Shown here: positions 21,648 through 33,867 of the stretch, one piece after another
Layout: the number at the start of each line of letters is the position of its first letter
How positions within the stretch are numbered: position 1 is the stretch's first letter
Assembly: GCA_037157565.1 (NCBI GenBank)
Contig: JAZHRO010000003.1
Span: 44,901,001 to 44,965,000 of the forward strand
From: Thalassia testudinum
Lineage: Eukaryota; Streptophyta; Magnoliopsida; Alismatales; Hydrocharitaceae
Direction of reading: 5' to 3'
DNA length: 64,000 nucleotides
Translations under genes and position numbers: made by a program
Notes under the pieces: generated by a model
What the model saw: the letters and a program-made list of their open reading frames with translations, nothing else
Databases searched by the model: none
What the model was told of the DNA's origin: nothing

Positions 21648-23040
21648 TGACCGTCGCGAAACGCATTTGTGTAAAGCCATTCGCTGTAGTGTGTTTACAA
21701 TGTCAATTTTAAATAAAGAATCGTAGGTGAGTTTGAGTATTGAAAACAAGGAGACAATAATATGAATCGCTTAGTCACTTTCGTGTCACGTAAATATGTC
21801 GTTTGTTCGCTTGCAAACTGATTTGAGAAAGAGAGAGAGAGAGAGATAAAGAGAGAGACAGAGAGAGTAGGATTCGAGAATCTAAACATATGAGAATAAT
21901 ATATCAAAAGATGTATTATCTTGACTATCAAATGCTATGACCAACAAAAATATAGATGAATGCTTGAAAAATAGATGAACTACAACTATCAACAATAGAA
22001 ATTGAATGTAAGGTGGCGAATGGTGCCGAGATAGCCACGGCGGTAGAGGAGCTTCCCTCGGTGGCTTAGCATCTTCACAACCTTACTTGGGAGCTGTATA
22101 AAGTGGTGGAAATTTGTGGAGGCAAGCTTAGGTAGATGATGAGAAAAAGTGGAGGGAGGTAGGCCCTTTTATAATGGAGGGAGAAGGCCAAAAATCATCC
22201 TCGGGTCAACAATGACAGCTGCAAGCATCATTGAGAACCAGCCGCATGCGTCACCCTTGCCCCCGCCTTAGTGCCTTCAATGCTCCAGCTGCCTCTATGC
22301 GCCCTGCCACGTGCACATGCGCTAGCATGCGTTGTGCCGTGCACACGCACCTTGCTGCCCCACGCTTGTGATTGTGTGCTACTGCTACTCCTCCCACGCG
22401 CGCATGTGACTTGCTGCACTGTTGCTGCTCCAATTGCTGAGTCGCGCCTCAAGCACCCAATTGAGGGGGTAGCAGGTTTTGAACCCACACCCTCTCTTTG
22501 AGAGTGGGCATCTCCAGCAATGTGCCATGAGGGCTTTTCTGTGGAGTTCTTGAATTTCCATGGCGAGGTGGCATGTGGTGCCATCTAGGTCGTCCATCTT
22601 CTTTCTGTTGTAGGAGATGCCACGGTGCTCGGATCGCGATGATTCCCGTGCTACCGGACTATGATCGTCGCTCCGAATCCATCCGTATGGTCTGATTTTT
22701 CATCCAAGGCCCATAAGGATGTCACATTGCCCCATGGCCGTTGATCTTTCTCAAGCTTGTTGTAGGAGCTACGAAGGCCGGATCGAAGTGATTTCGAGTC
22801 TGTTAGACTACGTTCATCGACCTGGATCCATCTATACGGTCCGATCACTCATCTGAGACTTGTTTCAAAATGAAATTTTGCACATGGTCATTAAACATTT
22901 ATTCTAAGCGATTAAAATGTAAATATCATGCCATATGCATGCAATGCTCCCAAGCCCATTATAATATGTGATTGTTGCACAAATATCCCCGAAATTGACT
23001 CTAATTGATAATATTAACACTGAACATTGTAGAGTCATCA
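21648..23040 (-). repeat. Element G 3' LTR
   Basis: TGACCGTCGCG ... AGAGTCATCA in plus orientation, 1393 bp. Pairs with 27340-27847 plus 35665-36655. A minus-strand TATA (TTATAAAAGGG) lies at 22164-22174 and a GA-rich microsatellite at 21829-21869. GC-rich ORFs near 22228-22597 are in LTR sequence shared with the other copy and are not treated as genes. Confidence 0.85.
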
Positions 23041-24268
23041 TATATCCCCATGCCCACCCCTTACTAGTCCCTAGAAAGGTTTGGCCTAAATGCTATTTAC
23101 AACTAAAATTAGGAATTGATCGCTTAGGTAGAAGTTGCTTGTCAACAGGAGGAAATTTCTACTAAGAACCAAACTCGCTAAGACTCAACAGTGCCCGAGT
23201 CACCTGCCAACTGCCCAAGTCGCTTGCCAAAATGCCAACCACCTGAGTCCTCACCTTATTCTATATAGAAGCAAATACATATTTTTTTCTTTTTCATCTT
23301 TTCTATTTTTTATGGATATTTGGTGTTGAGGATTTCAGGGTAACTTTTTTTAGCTACCCAATCCATGCAAGACTTGAAAATGATTCTTAGTACTAAGCAT
23401 CTTATTGTGATAGTGATAGACTCACTCAATGGCAATTAAAATGGACTTCAGGTTTCTATGCCGTAGGTGACCCAAAAAAATTGTTGCCTAAAGGTGTATC
23501 TATCTGACCAGTAGCTTTCTCCCTACTTTTTATTTTTGTGGGGTCAACACAAGGGCGAACCCAGTGTATATCTCCCTGGATTATGCTACTTCCCTGCTTC
23601 TTCCTTAAGTGTTTTGGAATTCTTGTGCATTTTATGAGATGGGATCTAGACAACCGACCAATAGGCTATTACCCACGACAACTTGCCAGCCATACTCATG
23701 CGGTGAAGTGTTGTTTATTTCTTTTTTTTTCATTTCTCCTTGTTTTTTATTTTAAGTAGGTGGCTTTCCTGATCTAAGATTTACCTAAAGGTAGTAATGA
23801 AAGAGAATGGTCCTGTGGCTGGGCTCTTGACAACATGCCAATGGGCTCTTACCCGTGACAACTTGCCAGCCATACCACCCTAGAAGGTTCATTAGCTACC
23901 CAATTTCCATTAGAATTGTCGATGAGTGAGTCAGTGCAAAACATGTGTAGATGCTTAAACTAAAAATCCCCCCCAAATCAGAGGGCAGGTTGATAAGTCA
24001 TATACTTATCACCCTACTTTATTAACCAAATTAATATATATTAGGGTGGCGAGGACTCGAGACCAAGTCCACATTTTAGTGGACACCCGAACTAATTAAG
24101 TCCAAAGACCTGAAGGGTCTTAGCAATTAGTTCCTTAACGTATCATTTTCTAAAGTATACAAGCTTCTAATACCTAAGTTTTCTTTTCCTAATTTTAAGT
24201 TTTTTTTTTAATAAAAAGAAATAAAATTAGTTCAGGCTAACAATTTTGTACTCAGATCCTATGAATTA
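23041..24268 (-). other. Element G polypurine tract and 3' spacer
   Basis: The tract (minus GGGTGGGCATGGGGATATA, 23041-23059) touches the LTR. The spacer is non-coding and strongly similar to that of H (29643-30857), with shared words such as GCTTTCTCCCTACTTTT and GGGGTCAACACAAGGG. It contains two copies of an approximately 48-bp motif (23649-23695, 23829-23876) and a GATAAGT...ACTTATC inverted repeat near 23992-24012. Confidence 0.7.
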
Positions 24269-26179
24269 CCACCCCCCATGCCTAAGTTGGACAATGTCCT
24301 CAGTGGAAAAATAAAAGTACGCAAGGGAGTAGGGGAAGAAATCACCTGAGTTGTAATCGTGAATCCAATCAGCTTGAAACCTCTGGGTTGCCTCCCAGGA
24401 AGCACTGAGTTTGGTGCCTTCAGCTAGGCATGATGCACAAATAAGACTGGTCTTTGTCAAAGAGGTGGAAACAAAATCAGTCAGACCCAGAGTCCGAAGT
24501 CCGCAAATGTGAACTAGGTTATGGTGGAGTCCCATCCCTAAGGGATGGGAACTCTGCAACTGGTGTAACATGCATGCCCGTATCTGTTCCTCTCTTGTTC
24601 TGTGGGCATGCAAAGAAGTTGATTTGGATGAGTGCAACCTGAATCTAAAATGCCGGACACTAAAGACGTAGGTTTTGTAATCAGCTTTTGTCCCTTTAAA
24701 GTTGTAATCCCCCAGGGGTATATCAATTTGAGTGCATTTGGGTTGCGAAATTTCGATTCTGATAGGGCATGTAACAAAATCATGAGTTTCAGAATAGGCC
24801 CTAAAATCAAGCATGAGGTCTCTCTCCAAATAAAAATCCATCCCTTCTTCAACTAGAGTTTCATTGCTTATTGCCTCCCATTCTATGACCCCAAGAATAT
24901 TATCTTCAACCTCTTTCATATCAGACTCAATTTTCGAGGTTGTATTAGAGGTAAGGCTAATCTCATCCTCTAGCTCAGATTCTTTCCCTTGGCCCTCCTC
25001 TAAACTTGTGATGGCGGTTTCAAATGATTCGAAATTAGTTATTTTGGAATTGTAATCCCACTCCCCATATTCAATTTTGGATGTCTCTTCCACCAAATCA
25101 CTGTCCTTGGGACGATTAGATTTGGATTCAAAGACATCATCCCCCAAATTCTTAGTTTCCTTTTGATTTTTGCCCTCAACCTTCCCCAAGGAATCCTTAG
25201 TGACATTCTCTAATGAGTTGTCCAACAATGGAGATGTATCAATGGTGGACTAAACCAATTTTGGGCAACTTGGTGTAGTCCCATTGATCATTATGGGGCC
25301 TTTCTTCCTAGATTCAGTAAGAGGGGTTGTTTTCAACAGTTTTCTTTGGCCCTCTTCCTCAAGTTGTTGGAACATATCCATCATGGCTTGTTGCCCTTTA
25401 ATCAATTTTTGATTCTGTCTTTGTAACTAAAATCGAAGGCTATCAAGAACTGATCAGGTGTCATTAGGTTTCCCTTGGATTTGCTCCTTAGTATTTAAAT
25501 CAGAGTTGGGAGGGTATGGTTGAGGATGTGTGCTAGAGTCCATACTAGGGTTTAAGTTCTTGGGTGGGTCCTCTATTCTATCATTTTCAGGGTCCAATTC
25601 TTGAAGATGAACCATTTTCTATTTTGTCCTACTCCAGAATAATTGAGGTTCTAAGTCCTCCTAATCGGATTCTTCATCAGGGATCCAAATCAAAGTTTGA
25701 TCATTCTTGATTTGCCTAGGTTTATGATCATCCTTTGATTTGCACTTTTCTAGAATCCCTTCCAAACCATAGGTCAAGTAGGAAAGATCCTTGAATTCAG
25801 ATGACCTATTGTGGTTAGAGTCCTGGGAAGGGTGGGAGCCTTGGTGTTCTCCAAGAGCGTAGGTCCCATCAAATTGGTTAGTGGGTGGGTAGGACCTAAA
25901 AGAAAAGTCATCACAAGGAGAATCAAGATATAGATCACCAAGGTTTGGGTCATACCCCTAAATGGGTGAGTTGGAAGTATCCCAATAGGAAGTTGATGCA
26001 TGTTGAGTAAAATTGAGATAGTTGGGATAAGGGAGATATTTTGGGTACTCAAGTCCTAGATTAAGTCCCTGACTAGGTGGTTGGTTATCCCAAGTAAACT
26101 GTGGATACAGCCTACTTGGGTTAGCATACAAATCATGTTGGGGATAGTTTGGAAATGAAGGACAGGCATTGAAATCCAT
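24266..26179 (-). pseudogene. Element G unknown ORF (Tyr/Pro-rich N-terminus, acidic C-terminal half)
   Basis: The family of this protein is not known to me. One minus-strand frame runs from ATG 26179 to 24266, about 638 codons. In-frame stops fall near 25956 and at a few points between 25680 and 25250; the last 320 codons (25228-24266) are open. The N-terminus is MDFNACPSFPNYPQHDLY with a later WDNQP. The middle has a Gln/Glu-rich, possibly coiled-coil stretch. The next part is acidic (EEGQGKESELEDEISL, GMDFYLERDLMLDFRAY). The C-terminus has GMGLHHNLVHICGLRTLG and CLAEGTKLSASWEATQ, the latter encoded by the conserved end block (24386-24428). The open frame even runs through the internal purine motif. 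Related frames occupy the same place in H and K. The N-terminal half faintly resembles the linker after Athila gag, so it may be a remodelled gag-pol remnant. No enzyme motif is visible. Confidence 0.65.
24269..24302 (-). promoter_or_regulatory. Element G internal polypurine-tract-like motif
   Basis: Minus strand GAGGACATTGTCC, a few bases, then TTAGGCATGGGGGGTGG, about 1.2 kb before the 3' LTR. Counterpart of 5970-6005 in A. Confidence 0.6.
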
Positions 26180-27316
26180 GGTTTGTAAGAAGTAGAGGGA
26201 TGAGCAAATTAAGTGTGCACAATTGGGTGCAAGGACCCAATGCCAAGACAAGTGTTCTTTATCAAGCAAGAATGAGATGTGTGATGTTTAGGATTTAAAC
26301 CTTTCTTTAATGGCTTTTAAAGTTCTCACTTGTTTACATGTTCAAACATGGCACAAATGTATAGGCACACGATTGGTGAAAATTGATTTTCTTTAAGGCC
26401 TTTCGTGTGACAATATAAAATCAAAACACCCTAGTGTAGAAGATCCTAGGGTGTGCAGCTTCTATTCAATGAATCCTTTTTAAGATTTTGTCAAGAAGGG
26501 TCCAATCAAAATAAGCAATGACCCTATCCTGAACAAAATTGAATGAGCTTTTCAACAAAATCAATTTCATAATTTTTTTGAGGATAGTAGACTACCCAAA
26601 TTCATGCTTTTCCAAGAGGGGATCAATTTATCTAGAACCTCTAGATTAGTGCACAAGTTTAAGATTTTGATCAGAACAAGTACTAATCAATTTCAAATGC
26701 AAAAATGATCTCTAGAAGAAGTGTAGAGAATTTCAAGATCTTTTCAGAAATATAAATCTCTTACAAATCTGAGCAGCATGGAGTTCGTAGCAGTAAGAAC
26801 ACCCTACAGATCTCCAAAACTTAGGACAACCTTGCGCACTTCCAGTAGAGAATTTCTCACGACCAAACCACAAGAATTTTGCCTCTAAAATTTGAAGGGG
26901 AGTTTGTCTACTGGAAGTAACACCTCTGAGATTTTTTTAAAAATTTTTGGAGGTGTTTAGGGTCCTTAAATGGTGTCCTCAACCCGAATCCAGAAATCAT
27001 ATTGCCAAATTATCGGGTTGCGGACTTTATGGTGATGTTTTTCTTCGACAAAAAAATAGAGGGTTTTTTTTAACACACCACCATTTTTCTTTGTCCAAAG
27101 ATGACAAGTAACCTTTGGATCGTGGGAAGCAAGATCAAACCTTCGGGTCGATGGCGGTCTTCTTCTTGCGCTTCCTTTGATCCAACCCGGCTCATTCTCC
27201 TCCCACTGTCAATGCACGAGGTTCCTGCAACCATAAGAAGAGAGAGAAGAGCAAGTTAGATAACACAAATATGAATAATGACCAAGAAAATGAAAACAAA
27301 TAAGAGATCCATTGCC
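26180..27316 (-). other. Element G leader
   Basis: Non-coding stretch between PBS and ORF. T-rich (on the minus strand A-rich) with no recognisable motif apart from short runs. No gene seen. Confidence 0.55.
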
Positions 27317-27334
27317 TCCACGACAATGGCACCA
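27317..27334 (-). promoter_or_regulatory. Element G primer-binding site (tRNA-Asp type)
   Basis: Minus strand TGGTGCCATTGTCGTGGA followed by GGCAATGG, five bases from the LTR. Diverged from TGGCGCCGTTGCCGGGGA at a few positions. Confidence 0.8.
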
Positions 27335-27339
27335 AAAAC

Positions 27340-27847
27340 TGACCTTCACAAAATGTGTTTGTGTAAAATCGTTCGTTGTAGTGCATTTACGACATCAATT
27401 TTAAATAAAGAATCGGAGGTGAGTCTGAGTGTCGAACACAAGGAGACAATAATATGAATCGCTTAGTCACTTTCGTGTCACGTAAATATGTCGTTTATTC
27501 GCTTGCAAACCGATTTGAGAAAGAGAAAGAGGGAGAGAGAAATAAAGAGAGAGAGAGTAGGGTTCAAGAATCTAAACATATGAGAATAATATATCAAAAG
27601 ATGCATTATCTTCACTATCAAATGTTATGACCAACAAAAATATAGATGAGTGCTTGAAAAATAGATGAAGTACAACTATCAACAATAAAAACTGAATGTA
27701 AGGTGGCGAATGGCGTCGAGACAACCACGGCAGTAGGGGGCTTCCGTCGGCAGCTTGGCGTCTTCACAACCTTACTTGGGAGCTCTATAAAGTCAAAATT
27801 TGTGGAGGCAGCTTATGTAGATGATGAACAAAACTGGAGGGGGTAGG
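27340..27847 (-). repeat. Element G 5' LTR, part 1
   Basis: Starts TGACCTTCAC and aligns with 21648 onward. Ends at GTAGG (27843-27847), where H is inserted; continues at 35665. Confidence 0.9.
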
Positions 27848-29625
27848 TGTTGAATGTCGGATGACTATGCTATCGAAATTGGTTTTTGAAAACCTTTCGT
27901 TGTAGTTCGAGTAGCGAAGAAATCCATTCAACAAATAAAATTTATATCGAAAAAATCCGTAAGAAGTTTTGAGTCGAATACAGGGAGGCGGATGTTTGAT
28001 TAAAAATACATGTTTGTTTTGTTTGTCACGAAACAGACTAGCTGGTTGAAAACTAGCTATCTATTTAACAAATAATAAATAGAAGAGAGAGAGAGAGAAT
28101 ATTACAAATAAAAGAAAAAGGGATGTAGAATAAACATGGATTTCATTATCAAAAATTGTTCATTACACTGCCCATTACGACTAGAAAGCGGGAAATGATT
28201 ACACTAGAAAGCAGGAAATCTACTCTAGAAAGCGGTAAAAAGAATGGGGAGAGATATCCTCCTCGACGATCGCTTGGAGGATGAGTCGGACGGGACGACA
28301 CTTGGAAGACAAGGAATGGAGCAGGAAGGAGGACAAAGCGGGAACAATGGGAAAGAAGTAGCACGTCATCGTCGTCACGAGATCCGCTTCTCAAATGCAG
28401 AGAGAGGACAACCACAAGATGCTCCACAAAGGGGGATGAAGGTGGAAAAATTAAGATTTCTACTCTAGAGGAGCATCCCGGGTTTGGGACAAGCTCTTAG
28501 AGCTTTGGAAGGGGTGAGAGAAGAGAAGGGATGAGAAATCCATATGGTAGGGGTCTCCTTTTATAGTTGCAAGGAGTGGAGGCATTTTGGACATTACAAC
28601 ATGAAAAACATTAATTCAGGACCTTTAGTGACGGATAAATCTGTCACTAAAGGCTTAATTTTTAGTACGTGCACCACGTGTGCCCTCTCACCTTTAGTGC
28701 CCTTCAACGCCCACGCACGTTTGTGCGTGCTCAACCATCCGATCGCTTAAACTGCCTACGCCGGTGCCGCGTGCCCAGGTGCGATCATGCATTTGCGCCA
28801 CACGTCTGATCGCGCGTGGTCACTATCAGTCGATTTGCGATGTTTGATGCGCATTACGCGGCTCCAATCGCGCACCCACTCGCAGAGAATGCAGGCTCGA
28901 ACACGCATCGCATGCTCGACCGCTACGCTGAGCGTGAGTTTGTGTTGCGCGAAGAGTTTTACGCACGACAGATCTCGGTCGTTGGATCTTCATCCGATGG
29001 TCAAGATCAAGCGTTACTTGCGCCTTCAGATGACGAGAGCACTGGATGAGCGGTGGCATGGTGCGTTTGCGGCCATTGGATGGGAATATAACGGCTGAGA
29101 TTTGTCGAGCGGGTGAAGAAGAAGAGCTACGGCCGGTGCTGGGCAGCTATGATGGAGCCACGTGGCACCATCTAGGCCATCCATCTTCTGAGTGTTGTAG
29201 ATGGTGCCACGGGTGTCGGATTGGGCTGATTTTTGCACTATTAGGCTGCGATCATCGATCCAAACCCATCCGTGCGATCGGATTTGTCATCTGAGGTACG
29301 GATTAACACCATCTTGGCCCTTGCTCTTTAGGATTCCTCAATCTCTATCTGGTGCTACGGATGTCTGATCAAGGCGTTCTTGGGGTCGTTGAACTCCAAT
29401 TGTTGTCCTAATCAGATCCATACAGTTGGATTTTTGATCCGAGGCCTCGATTAAAAAGTTGCCCTGTCCCTAGCCATAAAAGGAGACAATTAACATACAT
29501 TTTATACAGACTAACCTAAATGCAAGATGATGCATGTTATGCAATATTTATAGTATGAGATGCAATTCTATGCCTAAGAACAAACATAAATAGATAGTTT
29601 ATGTGATACAAATGTGTTTACATCA
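27848..29625 (-). repeat. Element H 3' LTR
   Basis: TGTTGAATGTCGG ... TTTACATCA in plus orientation, 1778 bp. Minus-strand TATA CTATAAAAGG at 28557-28566; hairpin CCTTTAGTGAC/GTCACTAAAGG at 28622-28653; GA microsatellite near 28085-28100. Open frames inside (for example around 28787-29294) occur in both LTRs but reflect composition. Confidence 0.92.
28622..28653. repeat. 11-bp stem hairpin in H 3' LTR
   Basis: CCTTTAGTGAC, 10-base loop, GTCACTAAAGG. On the transcribed (minus) strand it lies about 55 bp upstream of the TATA box. The other LTR has it at 34641-34672. Confidence 0.85.
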
Positions 29626-30857
29626 CACCCCCATGCCTATCTTTTTCTAATCCCTAGCAAAACTATATGCTATTTATAAGCGAATTAAATCAGATTTCCT
29701 AGGCAATAGTTATTTTCAACACTTTGGGATTTCAACTAGGACCTGAACTATAGAGACACAACAGTGCCCAGGTATCTGCAAAAATGCAGGCCGTCTCAAG
29801 TTCTCGCCTTATTCAAAAAGGGATCTCTTTTTCTCTTTTTCTTCTTTTCTAATTTTTTTGATTTTCGAGTTTAGGTTTATAGAGTGGCTTTCTACAACCA
29901 CTCAACCCACCTAAGATTTGATGAGAACCCTAAGGTCTAAGCATCCTTTTGTGAATGTGATAGACTCATTGATCGGCAACCAAAATGGACTTTGGGTTTC
30001 TACGCCCCTAGGTGACCATAAAAAGAGAGTTCTGCCTAAAGGTGCATCTTCACGACTGATAGCTTTCTCCCTACTTTTATTTTCATGGGGTCAACACAAG
30101 GGTGAGTCCAGTGTATATCTCCTCGGCTTATTCTACTTCTCTGCTTCTTCCTAAGTGTTTTGGAAATTTTTAGTGCATTTCTTGAGCTGGGTTCTGGATA
30201 ACCGGTCGATGAGCTATTACCACCGACAACTTGCTAGCCATACTCATGCAGCGAAGTGTGGCTTATTTCTTTTTCTTTCTTTTCTCCTTTTCTTTTTCTT
30301 TTATTTTTGACTTTCTTTTTCTTTTTATGTAGGTGGCTTCCCTGGTCTAAGATTTACCTAAAGGCAGTAAAAAGAGAGTGGTCCAATGACTGGGCTCTAG
30401 ACAACCTACCTATGGGCTGTTACCCACGATAACTTACTAGCCATATCACCCTAGAAGGTTCATTAGCTACCCAATTTCCCTTAAGACCACCGAACAACGA
30501 GTCAGTGACGAACAGTGTGTAGATGCTTAGACTTAAAGTTCCCTCAAATCAGAGGGCGAGTTGATAAGTCGTGTACTTATCACTCAAACTTATTTAATCA
30601 AATTAAAATAGAATCCAGGATGGTGAGGACTCGATAACAAATCCACATTTTAGTAAATACCTAGGCTAATTAAGCCCAAAGACCTGAAGGGTCTTCATGT
30701 TCAAATCATACAGCTTTATTTCCTAAGATTGAAAATTTTATAAAGCCCAAGTTCTCTTTCCTAATTCCAAAAATTATTATTATTTTTTTTTATATATAAA
30801 TAAAAAGAAAATAAAATGAATCTACGGAGCTAACGAAGTAATTCAGAGATGAATATC
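29626..30857 (-). other. Element H polypurine tract and 3' spacer
   Basis: Minus strand AAAAAGATAGGCATGGGGGTG (29626-29646) joins the LTR. The spacer is non-coding and parallel to that of G. Two copies of the ACAACTTGCTAGCCAT-containing motif lie at about 30192-30242 and 30399-30446. A GATAAGTCGTGTACTTATC inverted repeat lies near 30571-30590. Confidence 0.7.
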
Positions 30858-30892
30858 CACCCTCCTATGCCTATCTAATGCAATGTCCTCAT
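30858..30892 (-). promoter_or_regulatory. Element H internal polypurine-tract-like motif
   Basis: Minus strand TGAGGACATTGCATTAG then ATAGGCATAGGAGGGTGG, a weaker purine run than in A, J or G, about 1.2 kb before the 3' LTR. Confidence 0.5.
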
Positions 30893-30989
30893 TGTATTAA
30901 AAAGACATGAAACTGAGTGGAGTAGAGTAGGAAACACCTGAATTGTGTGAATGACGTGTCTGCTTCGAGATAAACAGAAACTGTATACA

Positions 30990-32692
30990 TGCTGAATTTA
31001 GTGCCTTCAGCTAGGCACACTATACAAAGAAGAAGAAATAACGAATTCACAGGTGCAGGAAAGAGTCAGAATAAACAAATTCACCTTAGGACCTACCAGC
31101 AGGTGTCCACAGATGTGGACCAGATTGTGGTGCAGACCCATACCCCATGGTTGAGAATATCTAAGGTTTCGGATAAAAATTTCCTAAAACTTGAGATCCA
31201 TATGCAAGTGGGGTCGGGCCTGCAATTTAAGAGGATGCAACCTAAGACCAAAAAGTCAGGTTACAGAGAATTCGAGATCAAAAGGATAATCAATGAATGT
31301 GTGCTTGGGTTGGACATCCTAAGAATAAATGTCGTAAGGGTCCTGGTATGATGGTTTCAGATTAATTGGAACCCTTAGACTCAATCTTCTACTTCCTCCA
31401 GAGTTTGCTTCCCAAATCAAAATTTCCCAGCTCCTATCCTCCTTCAGAATGTCAAATTCTAGGACCTCCTACATATTAATCACCTCATCTGAAATTTCCA
31501 AGTCTAAAAGATGTGGCTGAATCAGAATTGACTTGGATCTAGTTATCTCAAAAACAGAATTGTCAGTAAGATCAATGGGGTGTAACTGATAATTGAGGCA
31601 TTGAATTGAATCCTTCATAAAATGTGATTCTGAATTCATTTTGTGAGCCTAAATAAGATCTGTTTCCTCAGTTATTGGGCCATCATATGATCTATCGGAT
31701 TCCTCAGGCCTAATCATCTCACAGAAATCGTGTTTTGTAAACTCACGTGAGACTTCACAAATTAAATCTTCATCCTCAGAATCAAAGAAATCTAAATCCA
31801 TATCAATGTACGTCCTAAAATCATCAATTACTTTCTGATCCATAGAGATATACATTTCCTCGTACCACGGTTCAGGGGTCTTAGGTGAAGAAATCAGATC
31901 ATCCTTAATTAGTTGCTCTAGATCAATCTGGTCAGCCTCGTAACACGTTCCCCCCCAAAAGATGCCTGAGCGGGTTTTGACATTGGCTGTCCTGAAGGAG
32001 GTTCATCCTGGGAATCATCCTAAGATTGAACTAAAGCAACCACAAATCTCATTCTCAGTTTTGATAACTTCCCACGTAAAAACTCACCCAGGTTCTTATC
32101 CTTAACATCCTGGAGCCAATCCAACAAATACTTGTTCAGAACATCAATCATTTCAATCAGGGGCTCGAATTCTTCAATGCAAGGTATTGGCTGAACTTCT
32201 AAAGATTGTATAGTACTCATCAAGTTAGCCAAAACCTTATCTTGAACTTGGTTAACCTAAACCAAATGACTTGGTTCAGGATTGGGTGGGTTTGGGATTA
32301 GTGCAGAGGAGTTAACGAATTGAGATTCGTGATACCCTTCCTGATAATAGGTCATTTCAGGTTGTTTATATGGTGATGATGACCTAAAGGCAGTGTATTC
32401 AGGGAATGAGTAAGGATCAGTGTATCCTCCTTGATTTTAGATCATATTAGGTTGTCCATGAAAGGGTGGCGATCTATAATTAATGTGGCTCTGAGTAGGA
32501 TAGAAATCACAATTATGGTGTTCAGGGTTTGACCCCAAACACAAAGGTCTGGAACTATATCACCAATTTGAGTTATCCCAACTAAGAGATGGTTGATTAC
32601 AGTATGAGTCAGGATAATCATCATGTTGAGGATAAGTCATAACAAGAGGGAAAAAGTGGGAATGCATATAAAATGTGGAAGGATTCATGATA
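30990..32692 (-). pseudogene. Element H unknown ORF remnant, homologue of the G ORF
   Basis: A heavily broken minus-strand reading from about 32692 (MNPSTFYMH) to 30990. Landmarks shared with G: YPQHDDY and SLSWDN near the start, an acidic part with IDDFRTYIDMDLDFFDSED (near 31800, resembling the DFRAY region of G), GMGLHHNLVHICG (near 31140), and CLAEGTKF at the end block (30988-31018). Open pieces are short (31649-31855, 32020-32232). The function is unknown. Confidence 0.55.
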
Positions 32693-33846
32693 GATGGGAG
32701 GAAGAAAGGTGCCATGTAATACAAACAATCAAACCTGTCCTTAAGTGGGCTAGCCTAAAGACCTACAGACTCCTAGAACCCATCCTTAGATAAAGAAATG
32801 ATTTGATCTACTTCTTTCCGTTCAATCCAACCAGTTAGAGGGAGGGACTGGAGAGAAGGTTCTTCCTTTGGCTTGCACCTCCGGTTCCTAGTGTGCCCCC
32901 TAGCCATGATCGTTTGATTCTGCTCCCCTAGCTAGACATCAGATTGAATAGTAGAAATAGACTAATCGAAAATAATCTCATTCTGGGCTCCGAAGAGCGA
33001 GTCCAATCCTTAAGGCCAACGTCTACTCTATTTTATTTAGGGTTAGGTTTGAATGTGCTTTGGAATGTGATGGGCTTTTTATCTGGGTTGTGCCCTTAAT
33101 GATTGATTGATGTGTGTGTGCGTGCACAACCAGTGATTTTCAAGCAAGATTATTTTTTATTCGGTGAATTTTAGGGTTCAAATCTTGCTTAGTAGCTTTT
33201 AGGATTCAACTTTAGGTATTTTCAAACAAGTTTTTTTAGCACACCAGGTTTTCAAAGCACAGGTGAAGATGTTTTCCTTTGAAGCTTAAAAGAATGTGGA
33301 GTGCTTGGTAAATCCCTAAGAGTTAATCCTATGTGACAGCTACTTAATAAGTTGATTTTAGTTGAAGTGGTGCGGCCCAATCAACTCAAACAATCGGCCT
33401 ATTGCACCACTTAATTAAGCACACAAGTGATTACCTAATCTGATTTCTACTCAGTTATGTGTTTTGAGTGTGTGTACCGGTTCCAAAGATCGATTTACCA
33501 GTTGAGTTTGAAAATCAGATGAGGTTGTGTACCTCTGTGAGATTTTTTTTTAACTTTTCTTTTAAATGTGGAGGTTGAGGCGGGTGTAGGTGTCAAACAA
33601 ATAATCAAAACTAACCTTAGGGTTTATAAGAACACCTAGGTTGAATTATGTTTGTGTTATTATGTGGAAGAATGAAATCTAATAGGTAGGAGGTGGGGGT
33701 AAACTTACAGAACCTTCAACAGCACTTTGCTCCAATCTACCGCTTTTGATCATCTCAAAAGAGTACTTGCAATCATAATAGGAAAGGAGTGAAGTGAAGT
33801 AAATGATTCGTAAGTCAGAAAATGCGAAGATTCAAAGAGCGTCGCC
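32693..33846 (-). other. Element H leader
   Basis: Non-coding. The part 33140-33846 is homologous to the leader of B (10133-10857). No ORF of interest. Confidence 0.6.
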
Positions 33847-33864
33847 TCCCCGGTAACGGTGCCA
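33847..33864 (-). promoter_or_regulatory. Element H primer-binding site (tRNA-Asp type)
   Basis: Minus strand TGGCACCGTTACCGGGGA followed by GGCGACGC, three bases from the LTR. Close to the canonical tRNA-Asp complement. Confidence 0.9.
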
Positions 33865-33867
33865 AGA

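Noticed and set aside
22228..22597. Overlapping frames of 60-118 codons on both strands
   Set aside because: GC-rich part of the G LTR; frames are not conserved in the other LTR copy (35700-36190).
28787..29294. Open frames of 77-103 codons in the H LTR
   Set aside because: Present in LTR sequence with indels between copies; no domain.
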